Of a DNA stretch of 8,731 nt, positions 1 to 7,077 are shown piece by piece. This stretch comes from an uncultured Bacteroidia bacterium (lineage in GTDB: Bacteria; Bacteroidota; Bacteroidia; Bacteroidales; UBA932), in contig CACXFP010000252.1 in the NCBI GenBank assembly GCA_902766985.1, positions 1-8,731 on the forward strand. The letters run 5' to 3'. The first letter of the stretch is position 1. Every line of letters begins with the position of its first letter. Both the position numbers and the translations under genes were made by a program. The notes under the pieces are model-generated. The model saw only the letters and a list, made by a program, of their open reading frames with translations. It was not told where the DNA came from and did not search any database.

Positions 1-64
1 CCATCTACAAGTTTTCGAGTAGACAAATTGTTCAATGATGCTATTGTATTACGTTCTCTGATTT

Positions 65-73
65 GCAAAATTA
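65..73 (-). promoter_or_regulatory. Possible Bacteroidetes -7 promoter element reading leftward
   Basis: On the minus strand bases 73 to 65 read TAATTTTGC, a full match to the Bacteroidetes primary-sigma -7 element TAnnTTTG. It lies in AT-rich DNA just after a run of eight T. No TTTG -33 element is seen at the expected 19-21 base spacing, which weakens the call. A transcript would start near 58-60 and run left out of the window, reaching an ATG at 4-2. It points away from the operon, so it would serve an unseen gene to the left. Confidence 0.35.
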
Positions 74-177
74 CAAAAAAAAGGAGAGAGAGGAAGGATT
101 AAAACTATTTTAGTATTTGCCAGCAATCAGAATTGAACAACCCTTGGTCGTTGGATAAGGTATGAGTTCAGAAGGAA

Positions 178-191
178 AGAGAACAATCTCT
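178..191. repeat. Short perfect inverted repeat (5-bp stem, 4-base loop)
   Basis: AGAGA at 178-182 and TCTCT at 187-191 are separated by ACAA. The stem can be lengthened slightly if one C is bulged. It is too short and AT-rich to be a strong terminator. It sits between the AT-rich left edge and the operon end, and its role is unknown. Confidence 0.3.
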
Positions 192-449
192 CTTGGAAGA
201 GGTGAAATCCCTATAACCCTAGTTACTCCTTCCTGCGCCGAAAGGTGCTACCCTGCGAGCAACTTTTTATGGGCCATTCTTGACGTTTTTGGAACATTTT
301 TTGGCCACTTTTAACGAAAAATCCCTCACGGAGTGCTCTGCAAGGCATTTCAGCGGAGAGGACGAGAATCTTCGCCGGCGCTCAGGATTACAACGGGCGG
401 AGCATCGTCAACTGGAGTGTCATTTGCCGGGACGCCGTGTGCCGACAGG

Positions 450-2126
450 TCATCTGCCGACTTCTTTCCTGACGTAGCGGTCGCCGGTGACGTCCTTGAC
501 GGCTTCGATGAAGGCGGGAGCGTAGGCGGGAGAAGAGTGGCGTCCGGGGACGAGTTCCCCGTCCTTGCTGGGGAGCATGATCTGATCGTTGTGCTTGACA
601 ATCAGGAGCCGGGCCAGTTTGTCCCAGCGCTTCATCATCTTGTCCGTGTAGGCTATGGTCTTGGCAGTGAGGTAGTCGGACATTTCACCGGCCGTCATCT
701 TGGCGATATGCTCCTCGACTTCGGCCTGGTCCTTCTCATAGAAGTCCTCCAGCTCGTTCTGGGCTTCCCTGAGGTCTCCGATCATCACGCTGTATCTAGG
801 ATAAACCATGTTGGCCACGAAGTTGCACATCCAGAAAGCGCTCTCGGTTGAGAATTCCCGGACATTGTTGTTTTCGCGGCGGAAAGGCTCGGGGATGCGG
901 CTGATCCCGCAGTAGACAGGGACATAGGCCACCATGGAGGCGTCGTCGAGATTGAAATAGCAGATTCCGCCGACTGCGTCGGGCAGCCAGGAACGCATCC
1001 TGCACACCATGGTCATCCCGCTCTGCTGGCATCCTATAGGTCTCTCGCGGAACATCTTCGTGCCGTCTGCGGCTTCATAGTTCACGGGCTGATTGCGGTA
1101 GGGGGATGCCCAGGGGCCGGCGCTTGCGTCAGCCGTCATGTCGAGGGCGGTACCCTCGTAATGGTCCCTCATGTCGTTCTGGATGTCGCGGTAGCTCACG
1201 GGAGCCTTGGGCTTGATCCAGAGGGGGAGGGCGTCATGTCCGGAGAGGTCTCCGTTCAGGAAGGGGAGATATGAATCCATGACGTCGGTGTCGTAGTGGT
1301 GGCGGAAGAAACTCCACACGCGGGCCTCGCAGTAGCGGATGGCGCCCCAGTCAAGGGGGCCGTATGCCTCGCGGAAACTGAAATCCTTGTCCGGACCATC
1401 ATAGTAGCCTTTCTCGCGGGCAAACGATATGACGTCGGCCGAGTACATGCATTCTCCTTCGACTACGCAGAAGCCCAGTTTCTTGTCGGCCTTCTTTGCC
1501 TGGGGGAACTGGCGGATGCGGCTTGCATTGGCGTATGCGGTGATGCAGTCGTCAGGAAGCCTCATGGCAACCCAGACCGCGCCCTTGTTCCCGGGCCCCT
1601 TGCCGATCATCTCCATGAACCAGGCCTCGTTCTTGTCGCAGACCGCGAAAGATTCTCCGGTGGAGTTGTAGCCGTATTCCTGGACCAGGTCGTGCATGAC
1701 CTTTATGGCCTCCCTTGCCGTAGCCGCCCTCTGGAGGGTAAGGTTCATGAGGGTGAAATAGTCGAGCCACCCTTCCCTGTTCTGGAGTTCCTTGCGGCCG
1801 TCCCAGGTAGTTTCGACTATGCTTACCTGTTTCTCGTTCACGAGACCTGCCACTCCGTAGGTGTATTCCACCTGAGGGATATAGTGGATCTCGGTGTTGG
1901 GGCCCCAGCCGCCGCGGAGGGCGATCATCTCTCCGGGTTCGTGCCTGCCCGGCCTGTGGAAGCCGAGTGAACCGGAAAAGCCGAAGCCGTCGCAGTTGTA
2001 TGTGCATATCACACTGCCGTCCACGGAGGCCTTCTTGCCTACGATCAGGTTGGTACAGGCGTCCGAAGGAGCCGTGACAAAGAGGGAAAGCGCGATGGCA
2101 ATCACCGCGGAGAGAGTCCGTTTCAT
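450..2126 (-). CDS. Secreted C69-family dipeptidase
   Basis: A 558-residue peptidase of MEROPS family C69 (dipeptidase A-like, Ntn-hydrolase fold), expected to cleave dipeptides outside the cytoplasm. Residues 1-23 form a signal peptide: Lys2-Arg3, a hydrophobic core at about 7-19, then Ser-Asp-Ala. Cleavage after Ala23 would expose Cys24, which starts the family motif CTNLIVGKKAS and is the expected N-terminal nucleophile. Other family-like stretches are the NSTGESFAVCD region near 154-163, the EAWFMEMIGKG region near 167-177 and ANASRI near 199-204. The start at 2126 is supported by the signal peptide. It lies 11 bases after the nfnB stop with no Shine-Dalgarno sequence, as is normal in Bacteroidetes. 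It is the last gene of the train. A lipoprotein reading of the same Cys is less likely, because Asp at -2 and Ser at -3 fit a lipobox poorly. Substrate preference cannot be read from the sequence. Confidence 0.88.
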   Translation of the reverse strand: MKRTLSAVIAIALSLFVTAPSDACTNLIVGKKASVDGSVICTYNCDGFGFSGSLGFHRPGRHEPGEMIALRGGWGPNTEIHYIPQVEYTYGVAGLVNEKQVSIVETTWDGRKELQNREGWLDYFTLMNLTLQRAATAREAIKVMHDLVQEYGYNSTGESFAVCDKNEAWFMEMIGKGPGNKGAVWVAMRLPDDCITAYANASRIRQFPQAKKADKKLGFCVVEGECMYSADVISFAREKGYYDGPDKDFSFREAYGPLDWGAIRYCEARVWSFFRHHYDTDVMDSYLPFLNGDLSGHDALPLWIKPKAPVSYRDIQNDMRDHYEGTALDMTADASAGPWASPYRNQPVNYEAADGTKMFRERPIGCQQSGMTMVCRMRSWLPDAVGGICYFNLDDASMVAYVPVYCGISRIPEPFRRENNNVREFSTESAFWMCNFVANMVYPRYSVMIGDLREAQNELEDFYEKDQAEVEEHIAKMTAGEMSDYLTAKTIAYTDKMMKRWDKLARLLIVKHNDQIMLPSKDGELVPGRHSSPAYAPAFIEAVKDVTGDRYVRKEVGR

Positions 2127-2137
2127 ATACTTCTGTT

Positions 2138-3529
2138 TCAGTTGTTTTTCAGATAATCGTCTATGGCCTTGGCAGCCTTGCGGCCTGCGCCCATGGCGAG
2201 GATGACGGTGGCGGCTCCCGTGACGGCGTCGCCTCCGGCGAAAATACCAGGACGGGTGGTGGCACCTTCTTCCGTGGCCACAAGTCCGCCCCTGCGTGTG
2301 GTTTCAAGCCCGGGCGTCGTCTTGGCGATGAGGGGATTGGGAGATGTGCCGAGGGCCATGATCACGGTGTCGCACTCGACATCGAATTCGCTTCCCTCGA
2401 CGGGAACGGGGCTCCGGCGTCCGCTGGCATCCGGCTCTCCGAGTTCCATACGGATGCATTTCATTGCCTTGACCCAGCCGTTCTCGTCTCCTTCGATCTC
2501 CACCGGATTGGTCAGCATCCTGAACTCGATGCCTTCCTCCTTGGCGTGATGCACCTCTTCCTTCCTTGCCGGCAGCTCGTTTTCCGTGCGGCGATAGACT
2601 ATCGTCACCTCGCTTCCAAGCCTGAGGGCGGTCCTGGCAGCATCCATGGCCACGTTGCCTCCTCCCACCACGCAGACTTTCCTTCCGACATGGATAGGGG
2701 TGGCATAGTCGGGCCTGAAGGCCTGCATGAGGTTGTTGCGGGTGAGGAATTCATTGGCGGAGAACACTCCGTTGAGGTTCTCGCCAGGGATTCCCATGAA
2801 GCGGGGGAGTCCGGCTCCCGTTCCCACGAACACGGCCTTGAATCCTTCGTTGTCCATGAGGGATTCAATGGTGACGGTCCGTCCGATGATGACGTCGGTC
2901 TCAATCTTCACGCCGAGGGAGGTTACCTCGTCGATTTCCTTCTGGAGGACCTTCTCCTTCGGCAGGCGGAACTCCGGGATGCCGTAGGCGAGAACGCCTC
3001 CTGCCTTGTGCAGGGCCTCGAAAATGGTCACGTCATAGCCCCATTTGGCAAGGTCGGCGGCGCAGGCCAGGCCGGCCGGCCCGGAACCTATCACGGCGAC
3101 TTTCGTCCTGGGGGCATCTGCCTCAGGGCTGGTGCTAACAGCCTCTGATACAGTCGTCTTATTGTCAGCCACGAACCTTTCGAGCTTTCCGATAGCCACC
3201 GGTTCGCCCTTCACTCCGAGGATGCACTGGCCCTCGCACTGGGTTTCCTGAGGGCACACACGTCCGCAGACCGCAGGCAGGGAAGAGTCTCTGGCGATGA
3301 CTCCGGCAGCCCCATCGATATCTCCTTCGACGACATGGGCGATGAATTCAGGAATCTGGATGCTCACCGGGCAGCCTGTCACGCAGCGAGGATTCTTGCA
3401 ATGGAGGCAGCGGCTCGCCTCGAGCATCGCCTCCTCCTTGTTGTAGCCGTATGATACTTCTTCGAAATTGTGCGCACGCACTTTCGGGTCCTGTTCCCTG
3501 ACAGGCACTCTTGGAATCCTATTTGCCAT
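2138..3529 (-). CDS. nfnB: NADP-binding subunit of NfnAB ferredoxin:NADP oxidoreductase (glutamate synthase small-subunit family)
   Basis: A 463-residue flavoprotein of the GltD/SudA/NfnB family, the usual size for NfnB. N-terminal cysteines 41, 44, 49, 53 and 88, 92, 98, 102 form two clusters that should hold two [4Fe-4S] centres. A first dinucleotide fold at about 143-172 (VAVIGSGPAG) binds FAD. A second at about 285-313 (VCVVGGGNVAMDAART, then VYRR with a double Arg that suits NADPH) binds the pyridine nucleotide. The C-terminal AGGDAVTGAATVILAMGAGR segment (about 431-450) completes the FAD site. The gene starts inside the end of nfnA (11-base overlap), which points to coupled translation of two subunits of one complex. 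Databases often call such genes gltA or NADPH-dependent glutamate synthase, but no large GltB-type subunit is nearby. The nfnA partner makes the bifurcating transhydrogenase role (NADH plus reduced ferredoxin to 2 NADPH) more likely. That role is inferred from family knowledge; sulfide dehydrogenase activity is an alternative. Confidence 0.88.
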   Translation of the reverse strand: MANRIPRVPVREQDPKVRAHNFEEVSYGYNKEEAMLEASRCLHCKNPRCVTGCPVSIQIPEFIAHVVEGDIDGAAGVIARDSSLPAVCGRVCPQETQCEGQCILGVKGEPVAIGKLERFVADNKTTVSEAVSTSPEADAPRTKVAVIGSGPAGLACAADLAKWGYDVTIFEALHKAGGVLAYGIPEFRLPKEKVLQKEIDEVTSLGVKIETDVIIGRTVTIESLMDNEGFKAVFVGTGAGLPRFMGIPGENLNGVFSANEFLTRNNLMQAFRPDYATPIHVGRKVCVVGGGNVAMDAARTALRLGSEVTIVYRRTENELPARKEEVHHAKEEGIEFRMLTNPVEIEGDENGWVKAMKCIRMELGEPDASGRRSPVPVEGSEFDVECDTVIMALGTSPNPLIAKTTPGLETTRRGGLVATEEGATTRPGIFAGGDAVTGAATVILAMGAGRKAAKAIDDYLKNN

Positions 3530-4364
3530 AATTCTCCATTGCTGCCGCCTCCTCCGGCTTATACTGGCGCGAACGCCTCATTGCTTCATCCCAGTCGATA
3601 AGGGCTCCGTCGAATTCGGGACCGTCGACGCATGCGAATTTGGTCTTTCCTCCCACGGACACCCTGCAGGCCCCGCACATTCCGGTGCCGTCTACCATCA
3701 AGGTGTTCATGCTCACCTGGATGGGGATACCGAGCTTCTGGCAGGTGAGGGTGGAGAATTTCATCATGATCATCGGGCCGATGGCCACGGCGTGGGTATA
3801 TTTCTTTCCCGAGGCCACGAGCTCTTCCAGCTGGGCCGTACCTACTCCCTTGAATCCCCGGGATCCGTCGTCGGTGCAGAGGTAGAGGTTGTCGCAGGCG
3901 GAGGCAAGCTCCTCAGTGTAAATGAGAAGGCTCTCCATCCTGGCCCCTACGATCACATCCACCGGCACTCCGTGGTCATGGAGCCATTTGGCCTGGGGAT
4001 AGACGGGAGCGGTGCCGAGTCCGCCGCCTATGAACACATAGCTGCGTCCCTTGAGTTCTTCAGGGGAGGCATGGACGAAGTCGGAAGGGTTCCCGAGAGG
4101 GCCTACGACGTCGGCAAAGGAATCTCCCTCACCGAAATCTTCCACCATGTGGTGGCTGGATGCGCCGATAAGCTGGATGACGACGGTCACCGTGCCTTTT
4201 GCCGGGTCTGAGTCGCTGATGGTGAGAGGTATCCTCTCACCTTTCTCGTCCGGACGGACGATGAGGAACTGCCCGGGGAGGGCAGATGCGGCGATGCGCG
4301 GAGCCTCTACCACCAGCTTCCCGATGGTAGGGTTCAGCATCCTCTTTTCCAGAATCTTGAACAT
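3519..4364 (-). CDS. nfnA: FAD/[2Fe-2S] subunit of NfnAB ferredoxin:NADP oxidoreductase
   Basis: A 281-residue protein of the PyrK/SudB/NfnA family, the NAD(H)-side subunit of the NfnAB complex in the cytoplasm. The open frame extends upstream to 4442, but those 26 residues run into the pyrF coding end and look unlike the family. MFKILEKRML at 4364 is the natural N-terminus and lies 25 bases after the pyrF stop. RIPLTISD (about 44-51) is the flavin-binding motif of the ferredoxin-reductase fold, and GGGLGTAPVYPQAKWL (about 113-128) is the nucleotide-binding loop. The C-terminal cluster motif has Cys230, Cys233 and Cys245 in MCGACRV...FACVDGPEFDG, with Asp225 where PyrK proteins carry the first of four cysteines. 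Three Cys plus one Asp is the pattern I know for NfnA. The direct overlap with nfnB supports a two-subunit enzyme. A role as PyrK electron-transfer subunit of dihydroorotate dehydrogenase, suggested by pyrF next door, is less likely. Confidence 0.88.
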   Translation of the reverse strand: MFKILEKRMLNPTIGKLVVEAPRIAASALPGQFLIVRPDEKGERIPLTISDSDPAKGTVTVVIQLIGASSHHMVEDFGEGDSFADVVGPLGNPSDFVHASPEELKGRSYVFIGGGLGTAPVYPQAKWLHDHGVPVDVIVGARMESLLIYTEELASACDNLYLCTDDGSRGFKGVGTAQLEELVASGKKYTHAVAIGPMIMMKFSTLTCQKLGIPIQVSMNTLMVDGTGMCGACRVSVGGKTKFACVDGPEFDGALIDWDEAMRRSRQYKPEEAAAMENYGK

Positions 4365-4389
4365 TGTTATTCGCTTTATATACTGTGTA

Positions 4390-5166
4390 TTATACTCTTG
4401 CTGTCTTTGCTGCGACCGCGGCGGCTGCCTGAGCGAAGTCACTTCCCGAAGAGGCGTAGATTATCGCCCTTGAGGAATTTATGATCAGTCCTCCGCGGGA
4501 GTTGGCCCCGTTTGCGATCACCTCCTCGGCGTTGCCTCCCTGGGCTCCGACTCCGGGCACCAGGAAGAAGTTGTCGGGGCACCAGGTCCTTATTTCCTTC
4601 AGGGAGGAAGATTTGGTCGCTCCCACCACGAACATCATGTTTTCCGGGGTGGAGACCTCCATCATCTTCTTCATGACCTTTTCCGGCTGCTCGAAATCGG
4701 CTGAACCGGGATTTGACGAGAGAGCCACGACGATGGCGTAGCGGCCGGGATACTCGAGGAAGGGGAGGGCTGTCTCGACCCCCATGTAGGGAGACAAGGT
4801 CACCGCGTCGAAATCATAGGTCTCGAAAAAGGTCCTGGCATAAAGCCTGGCAGTATTCCCGATGTCGCCCCTCTTCGCGTCTGCAATGAGGAATTTTCCG
4901 GGGTGGGAAGTCCTGATATGGTCCACAGTTTCTTCAAGAACCCTCAATCCCTCAGGTCCCAGGGCCTCGTAAAAAGCCAGGTTCGGCTTGTAGGCTATGC
5001 AATAGGAGGCGGTGGCGTCGATTATTTCCTTGTTGAACCTCAGCACAGCATCGGCGGGGGAGCCCCCCTTTATGCAGTCGGGGAGTTTCGCCCATTCGGT
5101 GTCAAGGCCGACGCAGAGCATGCTCCGGTGCCTGAGAATACTGGAATGTAGTTCTTCTGTGGTCAT
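4390..5166 (-). CDS. pyrF: Orotidine 5'-phosphate decarboxylase
   Basis: A 258-residue cytoplasmic enzyme that converts OMP to UMP, the last step of de novo pyrimidine synthesis. The catalytic Lys-Asp-Lys-Asp array is visible: Lys60 (in IAYKPNLAF) and Asp96-x-Lys98-x-x-Asp101 in [21 protein letters not shown] (about 203-211) and SSRAI (Arg233) should hold the substrate phosphate. The [11 protein letters not shown] form and the length fit the longer type-2 PyrF subfamily seen in Bacteroidetes, mycobacteria and others, not the shorter E. coli type. The ATG at 5166 overlaps the clpX stop by four bases (ATGA), so translation is probably coupled to clpX. No other pyrimidine gene is in the window unless nfnA were a PyrK, which its Asp ligand argues against. 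Confidence 0.95.
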   Translation of the reverse strand: MTTEELHSSILRHRSMLCVGLDTEWAKLPDCIKGGSPADAVLRFNKEIIDATASYCIAYKPNLAFYEALGPEGLRVLEETVDHIRTSHPGKFLIADAKRGDIGNTARLYARTFFETYDFDAVTLSPYMGVETALPFLEYPGRYAIVVALSSNPGSADFEQPEKVMKKMMEVSTPENMMFVVGATKSSSLKEIRTWCPDNFFLVPGVGAQGGNAEEVIANGANSRGGLIINSSRAIIYASSGSDFAQAAAAVAAKTARV

Positions 5167-6383
5167 TTTAAGTTCTCAAGTCTGCTTTGTGCGTACTTCA
5201 AGGTAACGTTGAAGGTCTTTTTGCCGGAAGAGGGGGCGTCGTACATCGCATCGTCGAATATCTGCTCGCAGATGGACCTCAGGCCGCGTGCCCCGAGTTT
5301 GTTCTTGATGGACGTGTCGACGATGAGTTCCTTGACTTTATCATCGACTTTGAGGGTGATCCCGTCAAGCTCGAAAAGCTTTGCGTACTGTTTCAGGACG
5401 GCGTTCTTCGGTTCTGTAAGGATCCTGAGAAGGGCGTCCCTGTCAAGGGCGTCGAGACAGGTGATCACGGGGAGCCTTCCTATGATTTCCGGGATAAGGC
5501 CGTAGGCCCTCATGTCCTGCGCGTCAACGTACTGGAGGAGGTTGTTCTTGTCCACCCTCTGCTTTTCAGAGGCTCCGAAACCGATGACCTGGGTGTTGAG
5601 CCTCTGGGCGATCTTGCGCTCGATCCCTTCGAAGGCGCCTCCGCAGATGAACAGGATATTCTCGGTATTTACGTGGATGAAATCCTGCTCCGGGTGCTTG
5701 CGCCCGCCCTTCGGCGGAACATTTACCACGTTGCCTTCAAGGAGTTTGAGCATTGCCTGCTGGACACCTTCCCCGGAGACGTCGCGGGTGATGGAAGGGT
5801 TGTCGCTCTTGCGGGCGATCTTGTCTATCTCATCGATGAAGACGATGCCCCTTTCAGCTTTCGCGAGGTCGTAGTCGGCCTCCTGCAGGAGCCTGGTGAG
5901 GATGCTCTCGACGTCTTCACCCACATATCCGGCTTCCGTCAGCACGGTGGCGTCCACAATGGTGAAAGGAACGTCCAGCATCTTTGCTATGGTCTTGGCC
6001 AGCAGGGTTTTGCCTGTACCGGTAGGGCCAACGAGGAGGATGTTTGATTTCTCAAGTTCAACTCCGTCGTCAGGCCTGTCCACCAGGTTGTGGTTGATCC
6101 TTTTGTAGTGGTTGTACACGGCAACCGCGAGGACTTTCTTCGCCCTGTCCTGTCCGATTACGTACTGGTCGAGGAACTCTTTGATTTCCTTGGGTTTAAG
6201 CAAGCTGTCTATCCTCCCTGGATCCGTGGGGGCCTGATGCTCCAGGCCGGAGAGGTAGTCGTCTGCCAGCTTTACGCAGTCGCTGCAGATGCAGCCGTCA
6301 AGCCCCTGCAGCAGCATGGTGACTTCGTCCTCGCTGCGGCCGCAGAACATGCAGTGTCTTTTATCCTTCCCTGTCTTAGCCAT
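5163..6383 (-). CDS. clpX: ATP-dependent Clp protease ATP-binding subunit ClpX
   Basis: A 406-residue AAA+ unfoldase that recognises tagged or misfolded proteins, unfolds them with ATP and feeds them into ClpP. The N-terminal zinc-binding domain has Cys11, Cys14, Cys33 and Cys36 (CMFC...CSDC). The AAA+ core has Walker A GPTGTGKT (119-126), the pore-1 loop GYVGEDV (152-158), Walker B VFIDEIDK (181-188), the [10 protein letters not shown] pore-2 region (about 200-209) and the RKH loop (228-230). The ClpP-docking IGF tripeptide is at 267-269, and the sensor-2 motif GARGLRS is at 364-370. All key residues are intact and the length is normal. The start at 6383 lies inside the end of clpP (8-base overlap) and the stop overlaps pyrF by four bases. 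Regulation is likely shared with clpP through an upstream promoter; none is seen within the window. Confidence 0.98.
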   Translation of the reverse strand: MAKTGKDKRHCMFCGRSEDEVTMLLQGLDGCICSDCVKLADDYLSGLEHQAPTDPGRIDSLLKPKEIKEFLDQYVIGQDRAKKVLAVAVYNHYKRINHNLVDRPDDGVELEKSNILLVGPTGTGKTLLAKTIAKMLDVPFTIVDATVLTEAGYVGEDVESILTRLLQEADYDLAKAERGIVFIDEIDKIARKSDNPSITRDVSGEGVQQAMLKLLEGNVVNVPPKGGRKHPEQDFIHVNTENILFICGGAFEGIERKIAQRLNTQVIGFGASEKQRVDKNNLLQYVDAQDMRAYGLIPEIIGRLPVITCLDALDRDALLRILTEPKNAVLKQYAKLFELDGITLKVDDKVKELIVDTSIKNKLGARGLRSICEQIFDDAMYDAPSSGKKTFNVTLKYAQSRLENLK

Positions 6384-7059
6384 TCCTGCGCGACTGTTTC
6401 ACGAGAATCTCGTCCACCATGCCGTAATCTTTCGCCTCTTGAGCGGTCATCCAGAAATCCCTGTCCGCGTCTGCGAACACCCTCTGGTAAGGCTGGCCGG
6501 AATGTTCGGAGATAATCTCATAGAGCTCCTTGCGGGTCTTCTCAATCTCCTTGGCGGCGATCATGATATCGGAAGCCTGGCCCTGGGCGCCTCCGAGCGG
6601 CTGGTGTATGAGCACCCTTGAGTGGGGCAGGCAGGAACGCTTGCCCTTCGCTCCGGCGCACAGGAGGACGGAGCCCATGGATGCGGCCATTCCGGTGCAG
6701 ATGGTGGCCACGTCGGGTTCAACCAGCTGCATGGTGTCATAGATGCCGAGTCCTGATGTCACCTGTCCTCCGGGGGTGTTGAGGTAGAGGGAGATGTCGG
6801 CGTTGCTGTCGGTGGAGGCCAGGAAAAGCAGCTGGGCCTGGATGATGTTGGCTACGTCGTCGTCGATGGGGACGCCCAGGAAGATGATCCTGTCCATCAT
6901 GAGGCGGGAGAACACGTCCATGCTGGCGACGTTGAGTTTCCTTTCCTCGATGATGGTGGGGTTGATGTAGCTGTCGGTGGCGCTGCGGTACCTGTCGAGG
7001 GTGAGGGAACTGATGCCGCGTCCGAGGCGTGCAAATTTTTCAAATTCGTTATTGCTCAT
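6376..7059 (-). CDS. clpP: ATP-dependent Clp protease proteolytic subunit ClpP
   Basis: A 227-residue serine peptidase that forms the double-ring chamber of ClpXP. The triad is Ser127 (GMAASMG), His152 (IHQPLGG) and Asp201 (DADRDFWM), with spacing equal to E. coli ClpP (25 and 49 residues). The conserved core begins near residue 31 ([10 protein letters not shown]), so about 30 N-terminal residues form a propeptide longer than the 14 residues of E. coli, as is usual in Bacteroidetes ClpP. The start at 7059 lies 18 bases after the stop of the upstream peptidase gene and has no Shine-Dalgarno sequence. clpP and clpX overlap by eight bases. In many bacteria tig (trigger factor) precedes clpP; here a DPP IV-like gene takes that place. 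Confidence 0.98.
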   Translation of the reverse strand: MSNNEFEKFARLGRGISSLTLDRYRSATDSYINPTIIEERKLNVASMDVFSRLMMDRIIFLGVPIDDDVANIIQAQLLFLASTDSNADISLYLNTPGGQVTSGLGIYDTMQLVEPDVATICTGMAASMGSVLLCAGAKGKRSCLPHSRVLIHQPLGGAQGQASDIMIAAKEIEKTRKELYEIISEHSGQPYQRVFADADRDFWMTAQEAKDYGMVDEILVKQSRRNG

Positions 7060-7077
7060 ATCGTAAATGTCTGATTC

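Larger units (their letters stand above)
1..449. other. Intergenic region downstream of the operon, no gene seen
   Basis: No convincing coding region lies here. Short open frames on both strands have no recognisable protein features and partly lie antisense to the C69 gene. Composition changes across the stretch: 1-120 is about 31% GC by hand count, the middle is intermediate, and 330-449 is GC-rich like the genes. It contains a promoter-like element for leftward transcription (65-73), a small inverted repeat (178-191) and a block of T-runs around 262-313 with two TTTTTGG copies (286-292 and 298-304). Only a weak hairpin followed by a T-run on the minus strand (about 316-335) could end the operon transcript. 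I found no tRNA, rRNA or known riboswitch pattern. The AT-rich part could be the promoter end of a neighbouring gene or of an insertion element outside the window. Confidence 0.7.

Noticed and set aside
205..262. Possible tRNA-like or small-RNA sequence (minus strand GCTCGCAGGGTAGC resembles a D-arm; GGGTTATAGGGATTT faintly resembles a T-arm)
   Set aside because: No GGTTCGAATCC-type T-loop, no acceptor stem pairing and no anticodon arm at proper spacing.
316..335. Minus-strand hairpin CTC-CGT-GAG followed by GGATTTTT as an operon terminator
   Set aside because: Only three paired bases before a mismatch; far too weak to call a Rho-independent terminator, although the position is suitable.
440..461. 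Direct repeat TGCCGAC (440-446 and 455-461) over the C69 stop codon
   Set aside because: Seven bases in GC-rich DNA, with one copy inside coding sequence; likely chance.
333..851. 172-codon plus-strand open frame overlapping the end of the C69 gene
   Set aside because: Most of it is antisense to conserved C69 coding sequence, with no family resemblance and no promoter; treated as a shadow.
4365..4442. Upstream extension of nfnA by 26 residues
   Set aside because: The extra residues come from DNA coding for the pyrF C-terminus, are Gln/Arg-rich and unlike the family; the Met at 4364 matches the normal NfnA N-terminus.
5187..6047. 286-codon plus-strand open frame antisense to clpX
   Set aside because: clpX on the other strand is unmistakable. 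The antisense frame shows no motif of its own and is explained by codon bias.
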